64,000 nt of DNA, taken from contig JAMPFU010000009.1 of assembly GCA_023664385.1 (NCBI GenBank), positions 1-64,000 of the forward strand, written 5' to 3'. Below, in pieces: positions 56,883 through 64,000 of this stretch. Position numbers and translations under genes: made by a program. The first letter of the stretch is position 1; each line of letters starts with the position of its first letter. The notes under the pieces are model-generated. The model ran no database searches, had not been told where the DNA came from, and saw nothing but the letters and a program-made list of their open reading frames with translations. This stretch comes from Clostridium sp. (GTDB taxonomy: Bacteria > Bacillota > Clostridia > Lachnospirales > Lachnospiraceae).

Positions 56883-57914
56883 TTACTGACGGTTGGAAAA
56901 AAGGCAAAATTCAATAAACCAATTAAGAGCGGCAGACCTTTGTTTATTTTCCGAATAAATAAAGCCTACGGCTCTTTTTTTAATTTCATTTTCTAATGGA
57001 AGCTCAACAATCACGCCTGAATGTAACTGCTCGGCTGCAAATTCCCTGACAACGCTTGCAACACCCATGCCGATAGATGCAAAATCAATGAGCAAATCCA
57101 TATTGTTGATTTCAAGCACCTGATTCGGGTATATGCCATTCTCAGAAAGGTAAGCGTCAATATAGGTTCTTGTAATGTTGTTTTTTTCAAGAAGCATAAG
57201 GTTGGATTTTTCCAAAATTTCTTTAGTTGACATTGGGAATATATTGGAGGGTGAAGCTTCCCCCAAAGCATTCTTTGTTTGCTTTTTTGGTGGATTGGTT
57301 GACATAAGATTTGTGTAATTTCCCATAATAAGCCAAGGATTATTTACTGATGCATCCTCGTCCTGCTCCCGAAGATTCAGATTGTCCAAATAGGCTCTGC
57401 TTGCCACAAAAATATCATGTATTTCTGCAATCGGCTGAAAATGAAATCCATTTGGGATGTTTGTCTCACAGATAAGCCCGATGTCAATTTTATCCTCCTG
57501 CAAAAGCTTTATGGTATTTACTGTAGCGTGGCAGTCAATAAACAGTTTCACGTGAGGATTTGCGATTATAAAATCCTGAAGATAATCGAGAAGCACAAAC
57601 TTACAAAGTGATGTACTGACACCGATTCTAAGCTCGCCGATCCCAAGCTCGTTTATCCGTTTAATTTCCTCCTCGCCCTGTGTGATGCTGTCAAAGGCTC
57701 TGGAAATATGATTGTATAAAATTTCACCCTCGGCAGTAAGGGTAACGCCCTTTGAGGTTCTGTCAAAAAGCTTCGTGCCAAGCCCTGCCTCTAAATTGGA
57801 AATTGTTTTGCTGATGGCAGGCTGGCTGATAAAAAGGGCTTCGGCTGCATGGCTGATAGTTCCCTTTTTTGCAACGGTATAAAAAACCTTGTAATTGTTT
57901 AAGTTTTCGTACAT
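56883..57914 (-). CDS. LysR-family transcription regulator, with insertion
   Basis: This 343-residue regulator has a winged helix at the N-terminus (NLNNYKVFYTVAKKGTISHA, FISQPAISKTISNLE) and a co-inducer domain (GELRIGVSTSLCKF, DIGLICETN). Between YLDNLNLREQ and LMLLEKNNITR lies about 45 extra residues (PPKKQTKNALGEASPSNIFP) not seen in ordinary members (usual length near 295-300). It is divergent from leuC with a palindrome between, so it probably controls the leucine operon as LeuO/IlvY-like regulators do. GGAGGG precedes the ATG. Confidence 0.88.
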   Translation of the reverse strand: MYENLNNYKVFYTVAKKGTISHAAEALFISQPAISKTISNLEAGLGTKLFDRTSKGVTLTAEGEILYNHISRAFDSITQGEEEIKRINELGIGELRIGVSTSLCKFVLLDYLQDFIIANPHVKLFIDCHATVNTIKLLQEDKIDIGLICETNIPNGFHFQPIAEIHDIFVASRAYLDNLNLREQDEDASVNNPWLIMGNYTNLMSTNPPKKQTKNALGEASPSNIFPMSTKEILEKSNLMLLEKNNITRTYIDAYLSENGIYPNQVLEINNMDLLIDFASIGMGVASVVREFAAEQLHSGVIVELPLENEIKKRAVGFIYSENKQRSAALNWFIEFCLFSNRQ

Positions 57915-58019
57915 GGATGCCCTCCGTATGTGAAGCCTTGCATAAGGCAGTTTGTTCTTTGGCTGTCTTGTCTGTGAATTTTATATAAGCTGTTATTGAA
58001 GATGATAGCATAACTTTAA

Positions 58020-58086
58020 TATAACTTCAAGTTATAAAAGATATTACTATTATATATTTTTGTTATATAAATTACTATGTTAAAAT
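58020..58086. promoter_or_regulatory. LysR-type operator and leu promoter region
   Basis: TATAACTT-C-AAGTTATA (58020-58036) is a perfect palindrome of LysR-box type between the divergent lysR and leuC genes. A weak TTGTTA (58060-58065) and TAAAAT (58081-58086) with 15-base spacing follow. The remaining leader up to 58269 has a small hairpin CCATGA/TCATGG near 58124-58143 and no recognised leader peptide or T-box. Confidence 0.6.
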
Positions 58087-58269
58087 AAAAAACAGATGTG
58101 GAACATATACGGGGAATTGTATGCCATGAGGTACATCATGGTGTATCATGCACAGCTTAATTATATTGTTAAGCGATATGTTATACTGTCTTATAGTGAT
58201 TGCTTTAAATTCTATAATGGCAGGAATACAATGTTTAAAAATGATTTTAATAAATGGAGGAACAAAGCT

Positions 58270-59529
58270 ATGGGTATGACTATGACACAAAAAATTCTTG
58301 CAGAACACGCAGGACTTTCCAGCGTTACGGCGGGACAGCTGATTGAGGCTGATTTGGATTTGGTATTAGGAAATGATGTGACAACTCCTGTTGCCATACA
58401 TGAGATGGAGAAGTTTGATAAAAAGGAAGTGTTTGACAAGGAAAAGATTGCCCTTGTAATGGACCATTTTACACCGAACAAGGATATCAAGAGTGCAGAG
58501 CACTGTAAATGCGTCAGGGAATTTTCCTGTGCCAATTCCATCAAGAACTTTTTTGATGTGGGAGCCATGGGAATTGAGCATGCACTTCTTCCTGAGCAGG
58601 GACTTATCGTTGCAGGGGAAACCTGCATAGGAGCTGACTCGCATACTTGTACATATGGTGCACTTGGTGCATTTTCAACAGGTGTGGGAAGCACGGACAT
58701 GGCTGCGGGCATGGTGACCGGAAAGGCATGGTTTAAGGTACCGTCTGCAATTAAGTTTAATATAGTGGGAGAAAAGGCACCTTGGGTCAGCGGTAAGGAT
58801 GTCATTCTTCATATTATCGGCATGATAGGAGTTGACGGTGCACTTTACAAGTCCATGGAGTTTGTGGGCGAGGGTATTAAGAACCTTACGATGGATGACC
58901 GTTTTACCATAGCAAACATGGCAATTGAGGCAGGTGCCAAAAACGGTATTTTCCCTGTTGACGAGCAGACAGAGGAATACATGAAGGAGCACTCAGCTAA
59001 GAGCTACAAAAAATACGAGGCGGATGCTGATGCAGTATATGATGAGGAATATACCATTGACCTTTCAACCTTAAAGCCTACGGTTGCATTTCCGCATCTT
59101 CCTGAAAATACAAGGACAATCGATGAGGTTGGCGACATTAAAATTGATCAGGTTGTAATCGGCTCCTGTACAAACGGACGTATTTCTGACATGAGAATTG
59201 CCGCTGAAATTATGAAGGATAAGCATGCAGCGGATAATGTCAGGGTTATTGTTATCCCTGGAACACAGGATGTATACCTTACCATGATAAAGGAAGGCCT
59301 TACCGAGATATTCATAAAGGCAGGAGCAGTTGTGTCAACCCCTACCTGCGGACCTTGCTTAGGCGGACATATGGGTGTCATGGCGGCAGGGGAACGAACG
59401 GTGTCTACGACAAACCGTAACTTTGTAGGCAGAATGGGACACGTTGAGTCCGAGGTTTATCTTGCAAGCCCTGCGGTTGCCGCAGCGTCTGCAATAACGG
59501 GAAAGATAAGCAGTCCATGTGAGATTTAA
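58270..59529 (+). CDS. leuC: 3-isopropylmalate dehydratase large subunit
   Basis: This 419-residue aconitase-family enzyme isomerises 2- to 3-isopropylmalate in leucine synthesis. The [4Fe-4S] cysteines lie in [12 protein letters not shown] and [25 protein letters not shown] and [13 protein letters not shown] are family motifs. The start is set at 58270 ([15 protein letters not shown]) after TGGAGG; the frame stays open 174 bases upstream but without a site or conservation. Confidence 0.95.
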   Translation: MGMTMTQKILAEHAGLSSVTAGQLIEADLDLVLGNDVTTPVAIHEMEKFDKKEVFDKEKIALVMDHFTPNKDIKSAEHCKCVREFSCANSIKNFFDVGAMGIEHALLPEQGLIVAGETCIGADSHTCTYGALGAFSTGVGSTDMAAGMVTGKAWFKVPSAIKFNIVGEKAPWVSGKDVILHIIGMIGVDGALYKSMEFVGEGIKNLTMDDRFTIANMAIEAGAKNGIFPVDEQTEEYMKEHSAKSYKKYEADADAVYDEEYTIDLSTLKPTVAFPHLPENTRTIDEVGDIKIDQVVIGSCTNGRISDMRIAAEIMKDKHAADNVRVIVIPGTQDVYLTMIKEGLTEIFIKAGAVVSTPTCGPCLGGHMGVMAAGERTVSTTNRNFVGRMGHVESEVYLASPAVAAASAITGKISSPCEI

Positions 59530-59553
59530 CACTATATTTTATATAAAGGAGTA

Positions 59554-59610
59554 ATGATAACATTGAACATTGGCAAACTATTGGGAAAAGTGATTGTAGC
59601 ACTATCCTAA
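59554..59610 (+). CDS. Possible 18-residue leucine-rich small ORF between leuC and leuD
   Basis: AAAGGAG at 59546-59551 is followed by ATG 59554 and 18 codons, four of them Leu (TTG, CTA, TTG, CTA), ending TAA 59608-59610, 41 bases before leuD. It could be a leucine-sensing leader peptide for leuD or chance. The ribosome-site spacing is short. Confidence 0.25.
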   Translation: MITLNIGKLLGKVIVALS

Positions 59611-59651
59611 TAGCGGACATAGGTTCAAAGTAAAAAACAGGAGGTATATAA

Positions 59652-60143
59652 ATGAAAGCATATGGAACAGTTCACAAATATGGAGACAATGTAGATACAG
59701 ACGTTATCATCCCTGCAAGGTATCTGAATTCATCAGACCCTGCAGAGCTTGCAAAAAATTGTATGGAGGATATTGACAAGGATTTTGTAAAACGGGTAAA
59801 GCCAGGCGACATTATGGTTGCCAACAAAAATTTTGGCTGTGGCTCATCAAGAGAGCATGCACCAATAGCAATTAAGGCGTCGGGGATAAGCGTGGTTATT
59901 GCAGAAACCTTTGCAAGAATTTTTTACAGAAATGCAATTAACATCGGACTTCCGATTATAGAGTGCCCTGAGGCTGCCAAGGGGATAGAAGCAGGCGACA
60001 TGGTGGAGGTTGATTTTGACAGTGGAATGATTTACAACAAGACAAAGGGGACGGAGTTTAAAGGTCAGGCATTTCCACCATTTATGCAGGAGATTATCAA
60101 AAATGGCGGACTGATAAACAATATAAACAGTAAAAGTAAGTAA
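59652..60143 (+). CDS. leuD: 3-isopropylmalate dehydratase small subunit
   Basis: This 163-residue swivel domain is the partner of Leu[18 protein letters not shown] and [16 protein letters not shown] are diagnostic. Length is that of the short clostridial type. CAGGAGG precedes the ATG. Confidence 0.95.
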   Translation: MKAYGTVHKYGDNVDTDVIIPARYLNSSDPAELAKNCMEDIDKDFVKRVKPGDIMVANKNFGCGSSREHAPIAIKASGISVVIAETFARIFYRNAINIGLPIIECPEAAKGIEAGDMVEVDFDSGMIYNKTKGTEFKGQAFPPFMQEIIKNGGLINNINSKSK

Positions 60144-60202
60144 CTGGGAAGCTTACGGTTCGCAATTGCCTAAAAATATACAAAGGGAAAAGGAGAGAGA
60201 AT

Positions 60203-60868
60203 ATGTATTGTACTCAATGTGGAAACAACGTTCCTGATGGAGCGGCAAATTGTAATGTATGTGGGGCACCAATAAATCAAGGAATGGGAGGAAATTGGAA
60301 TCAGCAGCCACAACAGCCAAATCAGTATCAGCAGCCGCAGCAGACATACCATCCAAATCAATATCAGCAGCCAAACGGACAGTGGAATAATTTACAGCAG
60401 TCGACATATACACAAAACAATGGCAGTGTGCTTGGAATGAATTGGTTTAAATTTGTTATATATGTTCAGCTTTTTTTAAATGGTGTACTGAATATTTACC
60501 ATGGAATTAAAATCAGTACGGGTAAACAGTATGGAGTAAGTGACAGCTATCTGCAAATGATATATAGCGTGTATGACGGTTTGCAGACGACTGATATAAT
60601 AATAGGTGTCAGTATGATGGCTCTTGGCGTATATGCAATTATAACAAGGTTTTTCCTGGCAGGATTTAAAAAGCAGGGGCCTTTTATGTATTACCTTTGT
60701 CTGCTTTTAAATATTGTAGTAGCTGTAATTTACTGTGTTTTGGTAAAGTTTGTAGTCGGTGTTGACGTCGTACTTACAAACATGATTTGTCAAACTATAA
60801 TTTTAATCGTGCTTTTAATCTGTAATATCATATATTTTGGAAAGAGAAAGCATTTATTTGTCAAATAA
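60203..60868 (+). CDS. Zinc-ribbon membrane protein inside the leu operon
   Basis: This 221-residue protein has a complete N-terminal zinc ribbon (Cys3, Cys6, Cys17, Cys20), a Gln/Asn/Pro/Tyr-rich linker (about 28-72) and four hydrophobic helices in the C-terminal 150 residues (FKFVIYVQLFLNGVL, IIIGVSMMALGVYAII, YLCLLLNIVVAVIY, IILIVLLICNIIYF). The function is unknown. It interrupts leuD-leuB in the same orientation, and resembles in layout the protein at 55302 that has lost one zinc ligand. Confidence 0.7.
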   Translation: MYCTQCGNNVPDGAANCNVCGAPINQGMGGNWNQQPQQPNQYQQPQQTYHPNQYQQPNGQWNNLQQSTYTQNNGSVLGMNWFKFVIYVQLFLNGVLNIYHGIKISTGKQYGVSDSYLQMIYSVYDGLQTTDIIIGVSMMALGVYAIITRFFLAGFKKQGPFMYYLCLLLNIVVAVIYCVLVKFVVGVDVVLTNMICQTIILIVLLICNIIYFGKRKHLFVK

Positions 60869-60969
60869 TATGCCACTTTACTATCAGGCTCGAGATGAAG
60901 CCAGCCAATGCTTTTAAAGGAAAGGGCTGAGGATCAAATCGGCATTTAAGTAAGAAATCGTGTTAAGTA

Positions 60970-61053
60970 ATGTATGAAAAAATGCAAGAAAGAGAAATGC
61001 AAGAAAGAGAAATGCAAGAAAGAGAAATGCAAGAAAAAAGGCTAAGGAGATGA
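60970..61053 (+). CDS. Small ORF with 15-base tandem repeats before leuB
   Basis: A 27-codon frame reads MYEK then three MQERE units, MQEK and RLRR. It arises from a 15-base tandem repeat at 60981-61039. Its stop lies 4 bases before the leuB ATG and the leuB ribosome site AAGGAGATG overlaps its end. No strong site precedes its own ATG, so translation is unsure. The 100 bases before it show nothing else. Confidence 0.3.
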   Translation: MYEKMQEREMQEREMQEREMQEKRLRR

Positions 61054-61057
61054 AAAT

Positions 61058-62146
61058 ATGAATTGTAACATAGCAGTTATCAAGGGAGACGGAATTGGTC
61101 CCGAGGTTGTCACGCAGGCAATGAAGGTTTTGGATGCCGTAGGAGAAAAGTACGGACATACATTTTGCTACGAGCAGCTCTTGATGGGCGGCTGCTCCAT
61201 AGACGTACATGGAGTACCGCTTACGGATGAGGCTGTGGAACGGGCAAAGGCAAGTGATGCGGTGTTGCTTGGCTCCATTGGTGGAAATACATCAACGTCA
61301 CCATGGTATCAGCTTCCGCCTGATAAAAGACCTGAGGCTGGACTTCTGAAAATCAGAAAGGCGCTTGGACTTTTTGCAAATCTTCGCCCTGCATTTTTAT
61401 ATGAACAGCTTAAAAATGCCTGCCCGCTCAAAAAGGAGATAGCCGATAAGGGCTTTGACATGATGATTATGCGTGAGCTTACGGGAGGTCTTTATTTCGG
61501 CGAGAGAAAGACAGAGGAAATAGACGGCGTGATGACAGCAGTGGACACGCTTACCTACAATGAAAATGAGATACGCAGGATTGCAATTAAGGGCTTTGAC
61601 ATAGCCATGAAGCGAAGAAAAAAGGTTACAAGCGTTGACAAGGCAAATGTCCTTGATTCCTCGAGGCTGTGGAGAAAAATCGTTGAGGAGGTTGCGAAGG
61701 ATTATCCCGAGGTAACCTACGAGCATATGCTTGTTGACAACTGTGCCATGCAGCTTGTAAAGGACCCTGCCCAGTTTGACGTCGTATTAACGGAGAATAT
61801 GTTTGGCGATATTCTTTCCGATGAGGCTTCCATGATTACAGGCTCTATCGGTATGCTTGCCTCTGCGTCCTTAAATGAGACAAAATTTGGCATGTACGAG
61901 CCAAGCGGCGGCTCTGCGCCTGACATAGCGGGACAAAATAAGGCGAATCCGATTGCAACAATTCTTTCAGCGGCAATGATGTTACGGTACAGCTTTGACC
62001 TTGATAAAGAGGCGGACGCAATAGAAAATGCCGTAAAAAATGTGCTTTCAGACGGTTACCGCACTTGTGACATCATGGCGGGCGAGCAGGGAACAACGCT
62101 TGTTGCCTGTGATGAGATGGGGGATTTGATAAAAGAGAGGATATAG
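61058..62146 (+). CDS. leuB: 3-isopropylmalate dehydrogenase
   Basis: This 362-residue NAD-dependent oxidative decarboxylase acts in leucine synthesis. [51 protein letters not shown] and [14 protein letters not shown] are family motifs. AAGGAG precedes the ATG. The order leuC-leuD-leuB is standard apart from the inserted zinc-ribbon gene. Confidence 0.96.
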   Translation: MNCNIAVIKGDGIGPEVVTQAMKVLDAVGEKYGHTFCYEQLLMGGCSIDVHGVPLTDEAVERAKASDAVLLGSIGGNTSTSPWYQLPPDKRPEAGLLKIRKALGLFANLRPAFLYEQLKNACPLKKEIADKGFDMMIMRELTGGLYFGERKTEEIDGVMTAVDTLTYNENEIRRIAIKGFDIAMKRRKKVTSVDKANVLDSSRLWRKIVEEVAKDYPEVTYEHMLVDNCAMQLVKDPAQFDVVLTENMFGDILSDEASMITGSIGMLASASLNETKFGMYEPSGGSAPDIAGQNKANPIATILSAAMMLRYSFDLDKEADAIENAVKNVLSDGYRTCDIMAGEQGTTLVACDEMGDLIKERI

Positions 62147-62155
62147 GTGTATTAC

Positions 62156-62821
62156 ATGAAAAAAAGGAAAACATATATTTTTCTCATAATGACAATATGT
62201 ATTGTACTTTTTTCTGCCTGTGGAAATAAGGATAGCGATGTGTTAAACAGTAATGCATCGTTTTATGATGAAGGACAGGAAATGGCACTTATCATGCATG
62301 AGCTTACATGTGACGAGACTTATATTCAGGCTACTGGAGCACCGGACGATGTTCGGGAAATCATAGACAAAATAGGAGACATGGATTATTCGGCACCTGC
62401 GCATGTTTACAGGGTATCAAAGGTTGATGAGGTGCTTTCCAATGCTATGCTTATGGCGGAGGTTTATCCGAATGGCATGTCAGATAGCGTGGAGGCGGTC
62501 ATGAAAAAGAAGCTTGTGGGAAATATTGCAGGTCAGATTACCGCAATGAAAACTGGCACATCTGCACTTGTGGTACAGTCAATGTTTGTCGTAAATACAA
62601 GCTTTGTAAACACTGAGGCAAGAGATATGGAATTATATATTTATACATATGATGATGCGTACCCTGTGTTTGTTGCATTTATTCCTGATGGTAACGGTGC
62701 GGTAAGTGCAAGTGCCTCCTACCTTATTGTGGATGATATGATAGGTGCAGACAGTGAAGCGATAAGCGGGGATGTAATGATTTCCATGTACAACATAAAG
62801 CTTGAAGAAATTAAAAAATAA
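62156..62821 (+). CDS. DUF4358-like lipoprotein
   Basis: This 221-residue predicted lipoprotein has a signal sequence ending LFSAC (lipobox Cys near residue 20). The mature part has no recognised enzyme motif; the layout ([20 protein letters not shown]) fits the DUF4358 group of Clostridia. ATG 62156 is preferred over GTG 62147. It sits between leuB and ilvD in the same direction, with gaps of 9 and 22 bases. Confidence 0.6.
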   Translation: MKKRKTYIFLIMTICIVLFSACGNKDSDVLNSNASFYDEGQEMALIMHELTCDETYIQATGAPDDVREIIDKIGDMDYSAPAHVYRVSKVDEVLSNAMLMAEVYPNGMSDSVEAVMKKKLVGNIAGQITAMKTGTSALVVQSMFVVNTSFVNTEARDMELYIYTYDDAYPVFVAFIPDGNGAVSASASYLIVDDMIGADSEAISGDVMISMYNIKLEEIKK

Positions 62822-62843
62822 TTTTATAGAAGGAGATAAAACG

Positions 62844-64000
62844 ATGAAAAGTGATAATGTAAAGGTTGGTATGCAGCAGGCACCGCACAGAAGCCTGTTC
62901 AATGCACTTGGTATGACGGAGGAGGAGCTTTCAAAGCCGCTTGTCGGTATTGTGTGCTCATACAATGAGATTGTTCCGGGTCACATGAATTTGGATAAAA
63001 TAGCACAGGCAGTAAAGCTTGGCGTTGCGGCAGCAGGGGGAACGCCGGTTATGTTTCCTGCAATTGCAGTCTGCGACGGTATTGCAATGGGACATATCGG
63101 AATGAAATATTCCCTTGTGACAAGAGATTTGATTGCAGATTCCACGGAATGTATGGCAATCGCCCATCAGTTTGATGCACTTGTAATGATACCAAACTGT
63201 GATAAAAATGTTCCGGGGCTTCTTATGGCGGCTGCAAGGGTAAATGTGCCTACCGTATTTGTTTCGGGAGGACCAATGCTTGCAGGACACGTAAAAGGAC
63301 ATAAGACAAGCCTTTCCTCAATGTTTGAGGCTGTCGGCTCCTATGCCGCAGGAACAATGAGCGGGGAGGACGTCAACGAGTTTGAGTGTAAGGCATGTCC
63401 GACTTGCGGTTCCTGCTCGGGAATGTACACTGCAAATTCCATGAACTGCCTTACCGAGGCACTTGGTATGGGACTTCCGGGAAATGGAACCATTCCTGCC
63501 GTTTACTCAGAGAGACTAAAGCTTGCAAAGCATGCGGGTATGGCAGTTATGGAAATGTACAGGAAGGATATAAGACCGAGGGACATTATCACAAAGGAGG
63601 CAATTTTAAATGCCCTTACCGTTGATATGGCACTTGGCTGTTCCACAAATTCCATGCTTCACATTCCTGCAATTGCACATGAAATCGGATTTGACTTTGA
63701 CATTTCACTTGCCAACGAGATTAGTGCAAAGACACCGAACCTCTGCCATCTTGCTCCAGCAGGTCCTACATACATGGAGGATTTGAATGAGGCAGGCGGC
63801 GTATACGCAGTTATGAATCAGCTCAAGGAGGCAGGACTGTTAAATGAGGACTGCATGACCGTTACGGGTAAGACAATAGGCGAGGCTGTCTCAGGTGTTG
63901 CAAATAAGAATCCTGAGGTGATACGTCCGCTCGACAACCCATACAGCAAAACAGGAGGACTTGCAGTATTAAAGGGAAATCTCGCACCTGACGGTTCGGT
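62844..64000 (+). CDS. ilvD: Dihydroxy-acid dehydratase, 5' part
   Basis: The first 385 codons are in the window; the gene runs off the right edge. The enzyme dehydrates dihydroxy acids in isoleucine, valine and leucine synthesis. [33 protein letters not shown] (Fe-S Cys), [20 protein letters not shown] and [16 protein letters not shown] are diagnostic. AAGGAGATAAAACG precedes the ATG. Confidence 0.95.
   Translation, partial: MKSDNVKVGMQQAPHRSLFNALGMTEEELSKPLVGIVCSYNEIVPGHMNLDKIAQAVKLGVAAAGGTPVMFPAIAVCDGIAMGHIGMKYSLVTRDLIADSTECMAIAHQFDALVMIPNCDKNVPGLLMAAARVNVPTVFVSGGPMLAGHVKGHKTSLSSMFEAVGSYAAGTMSGEDVNEFECKACPTCGSCSGMYTANSMNCLTEALGMGLPGNGTIPAVYSERLKLAKHAGMAVMEMYRKDIRPRDIITKEAILNALTVDMALGCSTNSMLHIPAIAHEIGFDFDISLANEISAKTPNLCHLAPAGPTYMEDLNEAGGVYAVMNQLKEAGLLNEDCMTVTGKTIGEAVSGVANKNPEVIRPLDNPYSKTGGLAVLKGNLAPDGS

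Noticed and set aside
57915..58095. Prophage or integrative element attachment sites in the window
   Set aside because: No integrase, no tRNA-end duplication at the tRNA-Thr gene and no phage structural genes were seen anywhere in the window.
58096..58269. N-terminal extension of LeuC or a leader peptide
   Set aside because: The frame is open but lacks a ribosome site, has only two Leu codons and none of the LeuC family sequence; the site at 58256 fixes the start at 58270.
60981..61039. Short tandem repeats as a CRISPR-like array
   Set aside because: The 15-base unit is directly tandem with no spacers.

Overview
The window is a low-GC Firmicute chromosome segment, most likely from the family Lachnospiraceae (class Clostridia). 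The support is the gene content: DUF2225, DUF6062 and DUF4358-type proteins, Rpn-family nucleases with glutamine/glutamate-rich tails, multi-domain hybrid histidine kinases, a class II alpha2-type glycyl-tRNA synthetase, and strong AGGAGG ribosome sites. No phage or conjugative backbone is visible. The window mixes conserved housekeeping operons with AT-richer accessory islands.

Layout. 1-7150: a decayed RelE-type toxin beside its intact antitoxin, two hybrid sensor kinases, and an Fst/TxpA-like type I toxin-antitoxin module whose 27-residue toxin is easily missed. 7354-10767 (minus strand): tRNA-Thr(GGU) and three glycosyltransferases for a surface polysaccharide. 11216-15037: a dockerin-bearing glucosaminidase followed by a membrane-anchored protein with a cohesin-like domain. 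15106-18354: glnS, a DUF2225 protein and a YiiX/NlpC-like protein. 18752-28063: two Rpn nucleases with a shared leader motif, a DUF6062 protein, an Ogg glycosylase, groES-groEL under CIRCE, and a leucine-rich-repeat surface protein behind a structured leader that resembles a c-di-GMP-I riboswitch. 28277-37776: dGTPase-like HD protein, acyl-ACP thioesterase, an sbcD-like remnant, M16C protease, era, recO, a HigBA-type module and glyS. 37890-38112: the decayed relic of a segmental duplication of the toxin-glyS region. 38146-45863: two FtsX/MacB-type ABC systems, the second with a secreted cysteine-rich protein and an XRE regulator. 46054-52112: hrcA-grpE-dnaK-dnaJ-prmA under a second CIRCE. 52372-55210: an antitoxin with a broken toxin, a three-gene cassette (DUF4869-like, small P-loop ATPase, TOPRIM-like protein) and decayed ORFs. 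55302-64000: zinc-ribbon membrane protein, TauE exporter, LysR regulator and the divergent leuC-leuD-(zinc ribbon)-leuB-(lipoprotein)-ilvD operon, which leaves the window inside ilvD.

How the genes work together. HrcA made from its own operon should repress both CIRCE-controlled chaperone operons. The LysR protein probably controls the divergent leucine operon. Dockerin and cohesin-like partners encoded side by side suggest tethering of a wall hydrolase to the membrane.

Most interesting material: (i) the ATPase plus TOPRIM-like cassette at 53260-54785; (ii) the secreted Cys-rich protein with a two-permease ABC transporter at 42199-45863, one permease carrying a one-base frameshift; (iii) the type I module at 6870-7150, whose two transcripts appear to share the same 5' sequence; (iv) lineage-specific insertions in Era, PrmA and the LysR protein; (v) dispersed double-hairpin repeats and the duplication relic; (vi) the structured leader at 24034-24301. 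Product names rest on motif recognition by eye; no database search was run.
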